Part shown: positions 13,201 through 28,926 of the stretch, piece by piece | How the letters are laid out: every line of letters starts with the position of its first letter | Numbering within the stretch: the first letter of the stretch is position 1 | Source: Doryteuthis pealeii | Taxonomy: Eukaryota > Mollusca > Cephalopoda > Myopsida > Loliginidae | Direction of reading: 5' to 3' | Assembly (NCBI GenBank): GCA_023376005.1 | Contig: CM042142.1 | Coordinates: forward strand, 49,043,051 to 49,107,050 | DNA length: 64,000 nucleotides | The notes under the pieces: generated by a model | Seen by the model: the letters and a program-made list of their open reading frames with translations, nothing else | Databases searched by the model: none | Told to the model about the DNA's origin: nothing | Position numbers and translations under genes: made by a program

Positions 13201-15698
13201 CCAAAATACGTATCTGCAAAATAGAAAAAAGTATAATGAAAGAAATCAAACAAACAAAAGTTTGTTTTTTTTTAAAAAAAAAAAATTTGGCAAATTCCCA
13301 AAATCTGCAAAAAAGAAAAATAATGAAAGAAATCAAACAAAAAAAAAAACAAAAAACAAATCCATTTTTAAATATATTCAAACAAAATTAAACATAAACA
13401 TGGTTGATAAATATTCCTAAGAACGTATATAAATACTTCACATATATTTACTCTCCGTTTAACCCATCCCAGTTCATCGAAGATCATGACTCCCTGACTC
13501 GTAGGTTGAAACTCATCCAGCAACAGAAGGACAAACCTTAGACAATCCTTAAAGCATCAATTCGGCACCAAACTTTGGCAGATAATTTAAGTTTTTTTCA
13601 GTTGCCTTAAGTTTGTCACAAGAATCAGATTATTATTGCAACTGTTGAAAGAGACATTCACACAGACATTTATCTTTTTTTTCATCCAGAGGCTGATGGA
13701 GAACATTATACTTTTCTTATATATTTGATATATAAAATCATGATTGATGTAAAAATAAATAGAAATAAAATAAATGAAATAAAATAACAAAAATAAAAGC
13801 GACAGACAACTGCTATGGCAGGCTCCAGCGGAATGAAAAGAGACACCTTTCGTAATACCATGGCGACACTGGTCGCAGTTCCGGCTTAGAGGCTTTCAGC
13901 CGTTATCGCGCGGAGGCAGCTTGGCACCGCCGCTCGTTCGAGCGGGCACACAAACCATTGCTCCAATCCCGCGGTTCCTCTCGGGATAGCCGTGGCCATG
14001 ATGTAAAAAAAAAAATTAAACAAAAAAAAATAAATAAAAATAAAATAAGATTTTTTATTTCATTTTATTTTTATTTATTTAATCTTTTATTGTATTTTAT
14101 TTTTTATTTTATTTTCTATTTATTTCATGAAGATGCTGATATAGAAATAAATAAAAGCTTTAACTTACTTTGATTAAAACTAGGTCGCCTTATTTTTTCA
14201 TACTTAGCAGGGTAGCAGCTTGATTGACACATCATAGAACAGCACCGATGGCAGCAAAAACCACATTCTGAAAAGAAATTTCAAATGAACTCTTAGATTT
14301 ATACAGAACCACAAGGATACTCTGGTATGTAGTTTACGGTATAGCCTAAATGTTGAATGAACCGATAAAATTATTCATACCTCGACACTGGAAGCCCTGA
14401 TGCATTAATCCAAATAAAAATTTATCACAATAATGGCAACGCTGCATAGAGGAAAAGTTGTAATCACAAAACTGATGATCACACGGTGGGGTTGAATCTA
14501 AAAAATAAAACAAAAACATGAAAATAAAACATTAATTTGAAAAAAAAAAAATTAAAAAAAAACATTAATTTGATAAAATAAAAAAATTAAAAAAAATTAA
14601 AAAAAACAAAAAAAAAAAACAAATCTTATTATAATGGAGATTATGTAACTATATCTGTCACCACCGACGTCATGATTTCCTTAGTTATTTAAGTTTTATT
14701 TTCAACGATTATGAAATAGTCATCTTAATTAGCATCTTATTTATCAATGTTGTCTATTAAAGTCTAGCCGAGTTAGATTTGCCGCAAAACTGCCAATATC
14801 ATTAATGCATTTAAAATCCTGAAATATGTGTTATATATCTCTAAGAAATAAAGATTTACATAGTATATGGTCGGAATAATTTGCATAATGATTTTAACAA
14901 AACTGGGTTTAATAAATACTTATTTGCTGTTACTGATTTCAAATACTATCATGTTATTCTCAAATGTATTAAAAGCAATCCTATATATAATTTTATATAG
15001 AAATCAATTAAAATAACATTAAGATAAGTGTAATATTTTCATATTCGTTATTATTTAGTTTTATTGGTCTTTCTAATTTAATATAACATTTTATTACATT
15101 AAAACTTCATTACATGTAACCAGGGGGCTCATAATTTTGCCAGTACTTAAAAATAACACTTAAAAGATAAATACACAAAATTCAAATAAAATATCTTGTG
15201 TTGACTAAAATTTTACAGCCAACCTCAAATATATAGTCCTGATAACTATCATAGTTAGCAAGTTAGTCTCACTGATCCATTAATACTTAATAGCAAGTTC
15301 ATTCTTGCTGAATGCCCCATTTGGGTAAATAAGGTGTCACATTTTGATGTAGTGGTTAGCAAACTAGTCTCACTGATCCATAACTACTGAATAGAGATTT
15401 CAATTATCACTGGATGCTCCATACTCAAGACCTTGTGCCTAATCCTACTCATGGAAAATTGGGTTAGGTAAATACCTAAAGTCCTGGTCACTTTTATTGG
15501 CACCCTTTCGATTTTTCAATATCTTCAGAAATAAACAGAAAAGAAGCAAATTTATATAAACAGGTTTTAACATTTGCTGTTCTTTATCAAAAATTTGTCA
15601 TCAATAAAACATAACTGTTTCATTATTCCCTCCTCCCCCAAGAAGATATTTTACATTATATAGTGAAATTTCTTTGGCACAAATAATTGTGACCAGGA

Positions 15699-15737
<39 letters not shown>

Positions 15738-16000
15738 TGCTAAAGCTGAGTTAATCAAATTTTGCTTCCAAAAGGCTTTTTTACTGCTTAGTTTAATGAC
15801 ACGAAAATTATACTAAATTATTCCTTACATTTAAGATTGAATTATGTACTTAAAAAATACTGTTTTAATTGGTTCTAATTGGTCTTAATTTGCAATTAAG
15901 TAAAAAAAACGACCAATCTCTTACTTTACTCTCTGTCTATCACCTTCTTCCCTTCTATGTATCTCTTGACTACCTCCTCATTATATAATGTTAGTTTCTC

Positions 16001-16043
<43 letters not shown>

Positions 16044-17434
16044 TGAAATGTATTTCTGTTAAATTTCACAAGCAGCAACCCATAGCTTAAATGAGGTCAA
16101 ACATTCCCTTTTTAGAAAGCTTACAAAAAATAAATAAATAAATAAATAAAAAATAATAATTTTAAGGTTTCGTCCAGCTGTATTTAATTTCATTTTTATT
16201 TTTTTTTTTTTTTTTTTTAATTTTTTTTTTTTTTTTAAATTATTCGCTTTTGCTAACTCCCTTTTCCCTAATCTAAATTTTCTACCCAGAGCTGAATGGG
16301 AGACCCAATGGGTCACGTTTTGTCTAGTAATATATATATATATATATATATTCATATATACACATACATACACACACTAGACAAGACGGGATCCGTTGGG
16401 TCACCCTTTCAGCTCTGGGTAGATAATTGAGATTAGGGAAAAGTGAGTTAGCAAAACGAATAATTTTTTTAAAAATAAATACGGCCGGACAAAACATTAA
16501 AATTATTTTGTAAGCTTTCTAAGAAAGGGAATGTTTAACCTAATGGGTTGCTGCTCGTGAAATTTAATATAGAAATACATTTCAAATTCTCCCGCCTCCC
16601 GTCTCTCTCTCTACACTCCCAGAGAAACTAATATCATATAACGAGGAGGTAATCATGAGATACATAGAGGGGAAGAAAGTGATAGGCAGAAAATAAAGTT
16701 AGAGATTGGTCAGTTTTTTACTTAATTGCAAATTATGACTAATTAGAACCAATTAAAACGGAATTTTTTTCAAATATAATTCAATCCTAAAAGTAAGAAA
16801 TAATTTAGTATAATTTTCAGGTCATTAAACTAAACAGTAAAAAAGCCTTTAGGAAACAAAATTTGATTCACTCAGCTTTAGTATAATACATAAGGTCTGG
16901 TTTAGCTCAGTTGGTAGGAATTGCAAAGTTCCAGGTTCGATACTGGTCTCCAACTCAGTGTACGAGTAGCACAGCTTGGGTAATCTGGTCTGTGCAGTAA
17001 AGCGGGGAGCTGACGGTAGGTGTGGCACTCCACCTCAGAAATAAAAACTATGTGGTCAAGTGCTAGCAAAAAGGGGATAGACTCCCTCACTCTCTGACTG
17101 ATACTGACACTAGGCCACTCTACCACCAACTTATATATATATATATATACACACACACACATAAAATTATTCTACATATTGTCGGATCTATTTCCATATT
17201 TTACTATATATATGAAGAAAAGGTTTTCAAAAATATAACAGACACAGGATGTGATCATAACATCCTGTGTCTTTTATATTTTTGAAAACATTTTCTTCAC
17301 ATATTGTCGGATTAATTTCCTCATTGTATTTCCATATATACATATATAAAATTATTCTACATGTTGTCGGATCTATTTCCATATTTTACTACATATATAT
17401 ATATATATATAGATAGATAGATAGATAGATAGAT

Positions 17435-17496
<62 letters not shown>

Positions 17497-17638
17497 GTAA
17501 GGCCCTTGCTTCGGACTTTGTTGCATAGGAGTTTCTGTATATTTTTGAAACAGAACCAGTTTTCAAAAATATACAGAAAATCATATGCAACAAAGTCCAA
17601 AGCAAGGGCCTGATGAAACAGAACCAGTTTTAAAAAAT

Positions 17639-17687
<49 letters not shown>

Positions 17688-20047
17688 CATAGACACTTTA
17701 AAATGTTTTGCTTAATTTATGATTAAACTTAGTAACTGATGGCCAAATAACTTTATCCTGAATTTATTGCTCACTTGTATTATCACTCAGATATTTAAGT
17801 GACTTTTCAAACTGTTTAGGTCACAAGTTTATACAAAGAGCAGCTACACACCCAGGAAAAGACTATAATTACACAACACTGTCCACCTTCAGTCAATAAT
17901 CTACCATGTAATTTAAGCTTACAATGGTTAGTACTATGCCACGAACTTACCAATAGCCAACATACCAGAGTTGATGTATAGAAGAACCTGCAAGACCCAA
18001 GTGCTTAGTAGGTTAGTCTTACAAGCCACTGCTATCAAATTCAATTTCTACTGGGTGCTCCATTAATGAGGCCTTGTGCCAAACTTGGCCCAGTAAATAT
18101 CTGACTGCTGTATAGATAGTGATGTAATTATATACAGTATAAGCATAGTGATGAAAAAGTATCTATTTTACACAAATATCTTTAAACATAATCTCTTTTC
18201 TTAAATGTCTTGATTGAATGATTTTAAATGGCATGTCAAACTTGAATGCAGTTTAGTATCATATTAAGGACACCCCTCTTTGGGTGGGGGGGGGGTTGGA
18301 GAGTTTTACACCTCTGCAAGAAATACAGCCAATGTATTCTAAGCTTTGCCGAAAGGAAGATAGGTCTTAATTGAGTGATAAGTAATAATCCCAGAGAGAA
18401 TTAAAATTTCAGATCAGAATTCAGCTATTAACTAAATGTTCATAGATTCACACTTACACTGTATATAAATAAAGGTTTGATATTTGTTGTTTTTTTTTTT
18501 TGTTTTTTTTTTAATGTAAATTTTTTTTTAAATGTACTAGCAAATATATGCACCCTCCGGGTGCAAGTATTTAAGTTTTAATGTAATAAAATATTGTATT
18601 AAATTAGAAAGGCTAATGAAACTAAATAAGAATACAGATAAAAAGATTTGAAACAGAGGGAGTATAATAAAAGATTTGAAACAGAGGGAGTATAATAAAA
18701 AATGGAACAAGTGAAACTTACTCTTCCATCACTCTCGTCTTTCATTGTTATTTTTTCTAATTTAAGTATTTAGTTATAAGAGGAAGTAAAGAATAAAATA
18801 AGTTATTTTATCTTGTTAATGGATTTCATTTAAGATTCATTCAAGAGATTTTTGCTTATATTCATTAAAATAAAACCAAACAGTTAGAAATCAATAATAC
18901 TAAGCACATATTTATTAAATTCGATTTTTTAATATTAATATGCAAATTAGCCTTCCCGTTCACACTGTAAACTGCTATTTTGTTGTATATATAAATATAA
19001 TTGCATGTTGTCAGTATGTAGACATAGTTAACAATATTAATAATGTATGAAAATTTTATTAATAATTGAGGTTAAATAAAAATAAAATCATGGAGAATGT
19101 GATGTCTATAACTAAGAGAATTGTGACTTGAGTAAGAATATAGTTTCGGTTACAGACAGTAAAACACACAATCTCCATTATAATAAGATATAAAAACAAT
19201 GGCAGTTTTATTGTAAACAATGACACACTCAAACAGCCTAATTCAATAAAATCAGAGTAACTACTTATATAGTTATGATTGCTTGTGTGTGTGTGTAAAC
19301 AAATATTAAGTAAAATAGTGATGTCAAAATAAATGCTATTTACACCAGTTGTAAAAATCAATTACATACAACAATTTAGTTTTTAAAATGTAAACCATCA
19401 CAATTCTTACTCACACCCAATATAAATATTTATAGAATACAAGAACGATGATAGGTTAGTTTATATACATAAGATTTAAATAATAATGATTAATATTAAT
19501 AACATTAAAAAAAAAAAAAAAAAAAAAAAAAATTTATATATATATTATAAAATATTAAAATTCGAAGGCAATACAATGCGTATAAAAAATAAAGACAAAA
19601 AGATGTTTTTTATGTCTTATCGATTTCGAAGCTAGAGCTTCATCATCAGAGTTTATTTTCAGAAATGACGTGCTTATGTTTTTATCTGTGTGGTTATAAT
19701 TTCTCTTCTTATTTCCTTTTCCTCTCCTTTTTTTCCTCTCTTTTTTTCTTCTCCTCCTTTATGAATGAAATTACAGTTATTCACCCATTTCATTCATAAA
19801 GGAGGAGAAGAAGAAAGAGAGGAAAAAAAGGAGAGGAAAAGGAAATAAGAAGAGAAATTATAACCACACAGATAAAAACATAAGCACGTCATTTCTGAAA
19901 ATAAACTCTGATGATGAAGCTCTAGCTTCGAAATCGATAAGACATAAAAAACATCTTTTTGTCTTCATTTTTTATACGCATTGTATTGCCTTCGAATTTT
20001 AATATTTTATAACATACTTAACAATGCTTCAAGCAAATTACCAATTA

Positions 20048-20089
<42 letters not shown>

Positions 20090-20433
20090 AAAAAGAAGGT
20101 CCACAAAATATATTTTGTTCTCAGAAAAAAATTTTTTAATTCTTTTTGTTTTACATATGCAACACGTGTTTCAGATCTTCTGGTATCTTCTTCAGGCTTT
20201 GATTGATAATATGATAATATAATTTTGATTTATATTTGATTGATAATATAATATAATTATAATTATATGATAATATAATTTTTCATATTATCAATCAAAG
20301 CCTGAAGAAGATACCAGAAGATCTGAAACAAGTGTTGCATATGTAAAACAAAAAGAATTAAAAAATTTTTTTCTGAGAACAAAATACATTAAAAATATTG
20401 AATTTTCTCCTGTTGGAACCAGAACAACATTTT

Positions 20434-20488
<55 letters not shown>

Positions 20489-20752
20489 CTATAATGATAA
20501 TATTAAATAATATTCAATGCTGCAATTAATGTTACCTTTTCAATATATTATCCCAGACAACACCAGGACCTTCTGCTGGTAGCTTATAATTTTTAAATAT
20601 TTTTTTTTTTTTCTAAATGTTCACATATTACATAAATTTTAAATAATAATATTTAGCCAAAATTTAATATAGATTCACTTCTCTCAATTGAAAATGTATT
20701 TATATTGTATGATAGATAATTCATTATACATCTAAACTAAAATAAATAAAAT

Positions 20753-20799
<47 letters not shown>

Positions 20800-23700
20800 A
20801 TTTATGACAAAGAATAAATGTATTTCATTCATATATTTAATAAATTTTAAACAATAATATTCAGCCAAAATTCATTAATCTCAACTGAAAATGTATTTAT
20901 ATTGTTCAATAGATTATTTATTCTATATCTATAGTAAAAAAAACAACAACAAAAACAACTTATAATATATATAACTGAATGAACTATTTAAGATATAAAG
21001 AATAAATGTATTTCCTTAGTAATTGATTTTAGGTTAAATAAGAAGTCATGCAAAAATGATATGCTTAATAAAAAAATTTTTTAAAGTATATAGAGACAAT
21101 TGTAATGAAACTGACCTTCAATCTCTACCACGTTTTCTCCAGTTGGAGGCAGAGGATTTGTGTAAGGACGCTGTTAAGAAAAATAAATAAAATAGAATTT
21201 GTAATTAGAATTTGTCCATGTAGATATCTTGATTATTAAAGAAAATTAGAGTAGCAGAAAAGTAAATCATTATAGATTAATTTTTTTTTCTCATATAACT
21301 TATACAAGCTTACACAGAATAATCTTAATTTCTAATAATTATAATCAAAGAAATATTTACCAATGCAAGATTTTAGGAATTAAACTTCCTCTATAGCTTA
21401 TTTCAAATACATTAATCAAAAGAGGAAAAAAATAAACATTTCATTTTTTTTTTTATCTTTCTTTTGCATATAGTGAAACAAATACAATTAATGTGTTTGT
21501 AGTAGTTATATTATAGTCAGCAGCCAGCCCTATCTCACCAGATAGCTTATTTCTTACACATACATGCTTGTTTTTTAAAAGGAGATCCATTGTCCATTAG
21601 GTTTAGTCGAAAATAATACAAGTCACGGGTCAGCTCCACAAAGAAAAAAAGAGAAGATACAAAAAGGAATTTCAGAATTCAGACGTATGACAATTTCTCT
21701 TCTGGTTTATCCTGGTCAGAGATGTACGTATGACACTTTGTAATATGGACTTTGTTGGGCAGTTTTCTATCCCACACTGTGTCTAAACAGCCAGCTGCTA
21801 ACTTCTTCATTCCTAGCAACCCACTGTCGCTTACTACCCTAGGCTTGAACTCCTGCTGCTCTGTGTCACAACTCCTGATTCACCTCTGATTGCTCCCTTG
21901 AATATAAAAGTTCTGACTTCCAGAATATAAAAATAAAAAGTGCTCCCCTAGAACTAATGTACTTTAAAGAAAAAAAAGAAAAAAAAGATAGCTGTCTATT
22001 CACTTCTGATCATATTATTGCTGAAGACATTAAAAAAAAATTAATCTTTTCATCACCATCAGAAAAATCCTACTATTTTGTATTATTTAGATTTTTTGTG
22101 GGGACTGTTATCCTCCTCTTTATTTTTATATAAACGTTTTGGTCAATGTACCCTCCAGTCTTCTTCAGGTGATTCTTGTCGTAATCAGGAGCCTTCATAG
22201 AACTTCGAACAAGAAACACCTGAAGAAGGCTGGATGGCACATCAGCTGAAACATTAGGTATATAACAATAAAGATAAGGACAGCAGTATGAAAAATCTAA
22301 ATACAAATTTTCAAGCCTCATCTAAAAAATCCCACTATTCTAACATCTATTAAAATTTACCAACTTCCCTGACTTGATTAGCTATTCATTTGATACTACA
22401 TTTATACATACATACATGCATATTGCACCTAAATATGTGCACCCAGGGACAGAAGAGTTTATAGTATCACAGATTTACATTATTGTATACTATAAGTGGC
22501 TACCCAGTATCACCTAGGTAGGGGAGATAAAAAAAATAAAAAATAGCGTAATGGTTAGCAATTTAGTCTCGCAGATCCATTATTATTATGTATATTTTAA
22601 TTTTTAGATATCTTTGTGAATATAAATCAAATCTTCGTAATTTTTAGCATAAAAAGCAAAAACATATTTAATGTGTATATATATTTACTTTGTTGTTAAT
22701 TGTTATATTTTCTTAGTTTCATCCGATTATACATACATGGCAATAGCATAATCTTTACAGATCATTGCCGTCCCTCACAATCCCACAACTCCACCACCAG
22801 AACCCTTCCTTGCATGAGCCCTCAAATGACTCATCAAACCTGCTGCAGATCTACAAAGTTTGACGCAAATATGACATTGAAAAGATACATACATACATAC
22901 ATACATACATACATACACACACACCAACTGCCCTTTATATATGTATAGATTACAAAATAGAGGAACAAAACTTACCTCATCTGGATTTTGTCCACATAAT
23001 TCATCTATGCAAACAAGCAAGGACTTCTGGTGGAACTCATCTTGAATGCCCATCTCCTATTAGAGAAGAAAATTTATACACAATGAAATATCAATAGAAT
23101 AAAATTCTGTTTAGAAATCTTCCACCTAAATATCTCAGATAAAGATCTGGATTTTATGAAGATTTCTTAAATTATACATGAAATTCGGTTTCAAATAATT
23201 TTTTTTTAAAAATTGATTAGAATAACTACTACTCTATACAATCAAGAAAAAAAAAAAAAGGGTTTTGATTTTTTGCTTAAAAAGTCTTATGCATAAAATA
23301 AGGGGTTAAAGAAATGACTAGGAAAAAAATAATTCAGAGCACATTGGTTTTTGTTTAGGTTTCCTTTCATAATATCAACTATCTGAAGACAGCTTGAAAT
23401 TTCTTTAAAAATTCACTGATAATAACATCAAGAATATAACTAAAAGAATCTACACAAAGAACACAATGTTTGATAATATGAGAACAGGACTGTCTTCAAA
23501 ATGGGCACCTATGGGGCTTTGATGAATTTCAGTGATCAGAAATTCCTCAAATTTTTATGTATATTAAGTGTCTTTTAGGCCAGAAAATACATTAAAGAAA
23601 TTTTGATGGAAAAAAGAAAAAAAAGGAGTGGGGTTAATCAATATAAAAACACAAATTAAAAAAAATGAATATTTATCATTCTTAGAACTACAGGACTGAT

Positions 23701-26700
23701 TGATAGATTTTAATGGCATGACAACCCATCTGGGGTCATTTTATGCCTAGATGCTAAGGACATTGTACATTTACATTTTTTGTGCAGCTGTTAGGTTTTT
23801 GTGGTTTTTAAAATTTTTTTAATATATCAACATCATCTAAAATAGTTTTTTAATAAGTGGTTTGGTTTAAATTTTTAGATAGGGCCCTAACAGGAAAAAC
23901 CACTCCAGGTTAGAGTACATCCTGGAGCATAATGGCGATGAAGAGATACTCCAAATTCCCTAAAGCTCCAGAAGTAGAACCTCACCACTAGATGCAGTTT
24001 AATGTTATACCCATGACAGCCACCACCTTCTAGCACATAGATGATAAAAAGGGTTGGGGGTTTTGCTATAAGGGCAATAGGGTAGGGACAATCATATAGG
24101 TCCTAGGGCTTGACATGACCAGCTAATTGATTGGGAATTGCCTCTTTGACCACCCGTCAGTAACAGCCAAAATGGAGTGTTGCAGGTCATGGGCAGCCCA
24201 ACCACCAGGAATCCATCCTTAAGCATCACAAGCCACCACTCAGTCAACAGGTAGCCCCTATTGGGGGAAATTTTACCCCTCTTCAGTAGTGCAGTTGGTG
24301 CATTCTACAGCCCTAGCCAACTGGGTTAAATTAATCGAGATAAAATTTCCTGTACATTTACTTTCTTAAAAAGCAACTTCACTAAATGGAACAAGTTTCA
24401 GTTCTAAAATTCTTTGTATTGAGTAGTTTTGTGTGTATGGAAAAATCCCATTAGAAAAGATGTAAATAAATGTAAAAAAAAAAAAAAAATTTAAAAAAAC
24501 AAACAAAAAAAACAAACAAAAAACAAACCATTAATCTCTTCTCATCCATATTCTTTAAATCAGCGCCAGCAATGTTTTGTTCACGGAACAATTCTGCATA
24601 ACGGTATAAATTTAGGGCAGCCATCCAATCTGATACATTTACTACTGTCCATTGGTCCAATGACTGTAAAAAAGAAATAATCAAAATAAGATAAAAGAAC
24701 AATTTTCAAAAAGTTTTTAAAATTAAAAATAAGATATAACCAATGACACATAAGAAAAATTTGTAACTTGAGAAAAAAAAATATATATATATATCATTCT
24801 CTGAAAAAAAAAAATTAATCTAAATCTATAGTAACACATTACTAAAAAGCTTTTTTTTTTCTTTTTTTTTTTTTTTCAAATTTAGATTTAATTTATTTCA
24901 GAATCAACTTCAAACCTCTTCAATAAATATATTCTTTAGCAACAGTGGATTCTAAATTTAGAATATAAGTTATAAATGAATGCCAAATTTATTCAATGTT
25001 TTGGATATAAAACATTCTTATAGGAACAATTTTTGAAAGACGTATAAACAAAAAATATGAAATGTTAAATACTATGGATATTATTCATGGATAGACAATT
25101 TAGCTTTATTTCTTGATTTTAACCCTTTTAAGCTCTTAAGCCCAATATTTTGAGCTCAAGATCACATCAGATACTAATAAAAAAACTTAACATTATAACC
25201 ATTCAAAGCCTTTCTTTTAATAAAATGAACGGTTGGTTGGATTTTACAGCTTGTCAATATTTGGGTTATTTTATGCCAAAGATGTTTTGTTTTTATTCAT
25301 TCTTGTTGAGTATTCAATTTTTTTTTCAAAAACACATTTTTTTAAAAACACCTTTTTTAATCTATTCAACCCATATAACAGGTACTACCAGTCCAGGTCA
25401 AAGTGGACCTGGGAGTAATGGTGATGAAGGGGTACTCTACATTCCAGAGAGCTCCTGAATTGCAACCTCACCACTGCAGTTTAATGTCATACACAGAACA
25501 CCAAGACCCTCAGCCACCACCTTCTAGCACATACGATAAAAAGGGTTGGGAGGGTTGCCATAAAGGCAATAGGGTCAGGACAATCATATAGGTGCTAGGG
25601 CTTGAAGTGACCAGTTGATTGATTAGAGGGGGCCTCTCCAATTGCCCATCTAGCATAAGTAAACACCAAAATGGAGTGTTGCATGTCATGGATTGTTCAG
25701 CCTCCAAGATTCCTTAAGTATCATGAGTCACCACCCACGACCAGCAGGTGGCTTCATTGGGGGAGGGGGGGTTACCCCACTGTGGAGGTACAGTCAACAT
25801 ATACAAGAGCCCCAGCCAACAGAGCTTTAAAATGAATGATTGGTGGTGATGGTTGTTTTGTTTTACAGCATAGCAACCCTTTTCAAGTAATTCTGATATC
25901 AGGTTGCTTCCAGTACCTGCTATTGCTTAAATGGTCACCCACTTAAGTATTGAACAGCCTCATTGCTGCTTAACTTCAGTGATCTAGCAGGAACTGGTGC
26001 TTTAAAATGGATAGCTTTAAACAAAAGATGACTTCACTTAGGAGCAAAGTTTAAATGTGTTTTGTTCTATTTTCTTTTTTTTTTTTTGTAAATATTCTAA
26101 GCTCAATTACAAAGTATCTGATGGGTCAAGGGTTAAAACTTAATTTTATATCATAAAAATGTACAAAGTAATTTTTGTGCCATAAAATCCATTAATTTCT
26201 CTGAATTTTTGAGATGAAGCTTGATAAATAGTATTATTTGGTCTATTGTCTTCATCTTTATTGTTATCTGTACAACGTTTCGGCCGATATGCCCTCCAGC
26301 CTTCTTCGGGCATTTCTTGTTGGCTCCCAAGTCCGACAAGAAATACCTGAAGAAGGCCGGAGGGCACATCAGCCGAAACATTGTACAGATAACAATAAGG
26401 ATGATCCAAATAATACAAAATCCATTAAAACAATATCTTGTAACTGTATAAAGTGGACCAGTAAAAATGAAAAAAGAAATAAAATGATACTAACAACACA
26501 ATGATCAGGTGGATCTAAGTGTGTGGCTTTTTCCCGACTACAGACTGTTGATGCAAGCACTCCAGTAGAACAAATTCCATGGCAGCAGTAAGCACAACCT
26601 AAAAAAAAATCAAGAAAGAAATAAAAATATTTAAAACTTAATTTTTTTTTTAAATCTTATTATAATGGAGATTGTGTGTTTTTCTGTCTGTAACCGAAAC

Positions 26701-27791
26701 TATATTCCTACTCAAGTCACAATTCTCTTAGTTATTGACATCACATTCTCCATGATTTTATTTTTATCTAAACCTCAATTAATAATAAAATTGTCTTACA
26801 TTATTAATACTGTTAACTATGTCTACATACTGACAACATGCAATTATATTTATATATACAACAAAATAGCGGTTTACAGTGTGAACGGGAAGGCTAATTT
26901 GCATATTAATATTAAAAAATCGAATTTAATAAATATGTGCTTAGTATTATTGATTTCTAACTGTTTGGTTTTATTTTAATGAATATAAGCAAAAATCTCT
27001 TGAATGAATCTTAAAAGAAATCCATTAACAAGATAAAATAACTGTCATTTTATTCTTTACTTCCTCTTATAACTAAATACTTAAATTAGAAAAAATAACA
27101 ATGAAAGACGAGAGTGATGGAAGAGTAAGTTTCACTTGTTCCATTTTTTATTATACTCCCTCTGTTTCAAATCTTTTTATCTGTATTCTTATTTAGTTTC
27201 ATTAGCCTTTCTAATTTAATACAATATTTTATTACATTAAAACTTAAATACTTGCACCCGGAGGGTGCATATATTTGCTAGTTTAGATAATGGATTTTTA
27301 TATGAAAATAATTAAAAAGTTATTAATTCCACAGCTGTTGTAACCTAATAATGGTTACTAAATGAGAAATAAACAAAACGGAGGTTGGAAATGAAATGGA
27401 ATCTTTATAACATTAACAAAATACAATACTTGCCAGCAGCATGAAAAAGGTAAACCACTGCTGGTGGTATAAGAAGTATTCATGAGGTTTGGGACATACA
27501 CATTATTAGTTCATAGGTAGGGTATATAACAACAGCTCAAGTGACAAAAAATGTTTTAACATTTTTAGATTTTAGTTCTTTTTATTAAAACAAGTTTTCC
27601 ACAATCATCTCTCTCTATCATTTCTCCAGAAATTTGATCTCTCAAGTGACCGTAAAATACATACATTCCTATGTACTTAATAGTTTAAAAAAAAACACCA
27701 GACCCCGCATCAGCTGTCAGTGGGCGAGGGGATAAGATATCGGACTACCATGCAGTCAGTCTGAGTTCGACCCTACCCAAGGATGATGACT

Positions 27792-27846
<55 letters not shown>

Positions 27847-28871
27847 CATATATATATAAAAATAAAGGAGTGGTGTCTGTTTTGGTATGTAAGTGTTGAC
27901 TCAGGAAAGATGTCATTGAGCATTAAAATCGTGCATACACTTTAATAAAATAAATATATGTTTATAATAAGGAAAAGTATAAAATTTTGTTTTTGATTTT
28001 TACTTATTAAAACAACATTATTCAATAATTAAAAAATTAATCAATTTGTAGAATTCTTGAAAGATCTTCATAAAATATAAAAAATAGCCTTTAGAAAAAT
28101 AAAATTGTGTTTCAAACAACTCATGAGTTTAGGGTTACATTTTTTAAAATAATATCTTAAAGTAAAATTTTTTTTTTAAATTCTTAAAATAAACTAATAT
28201 TATAATGCTATTGTTACATAGCATTTTGATTGCATATTTTTTACATTTCAAGTATCGACAAAGGATTTTAAACATCATAAACCAAGGCTCACAAGCTTTT
28301 GCTTGTCCAGTTATCTTTCATATGATTAATGAATATTAGCCCTGTTTAAATGTTGGTTTAAATAAAACAGAAATGTTATCACGTGAGATTCAAAAATGTC
28401 AATTTTCAACATATTTTCATGTTTTTTCACAAACATAGTATTATAATACATTAATTTTTAGCTTCTTTTATCATTAAAAACAATTTCTCTAACCCCTTTC
28501 TATCTCACTCTCTGATGTCCCTAAAATCCTTTTAGTCCAGTTATGCACCAGGTGTCTCTGCTAGTTATCTATTATTTCAACTTCAAATACATCCTAACCC
28601 ATTCAACCATTCAATAAGTTTACAAATGTTATAAACTGTTAGTGTTGAAGGTGCATGATGTAATGGTTAGTTGTAGGAAATGGACCAGTCAACCAGAGTT
28701 CAAATCCTGGAAGAGGCTGTTTGCATTTCATATGGTGCTAATACTCTTGGGAAAGATATGCATCTAACTACTCTCTCTCCAGCTATGGATAAAGAGTAAG
28801 GCAGACTGGGTTCTTTAACCTTCTGCTTAAGAAATTGACCTTGTGTCATACCCTGCTCCTTTGGAGGTGCT

Positions 28872-28926
<55 letters not shown>

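Noticed and set aside
26146..26504. Overlapping frames on both strands with similar words
   Set aside because: Products of the inverted arms of the foldback at 26231-26417; no start context, no domain.
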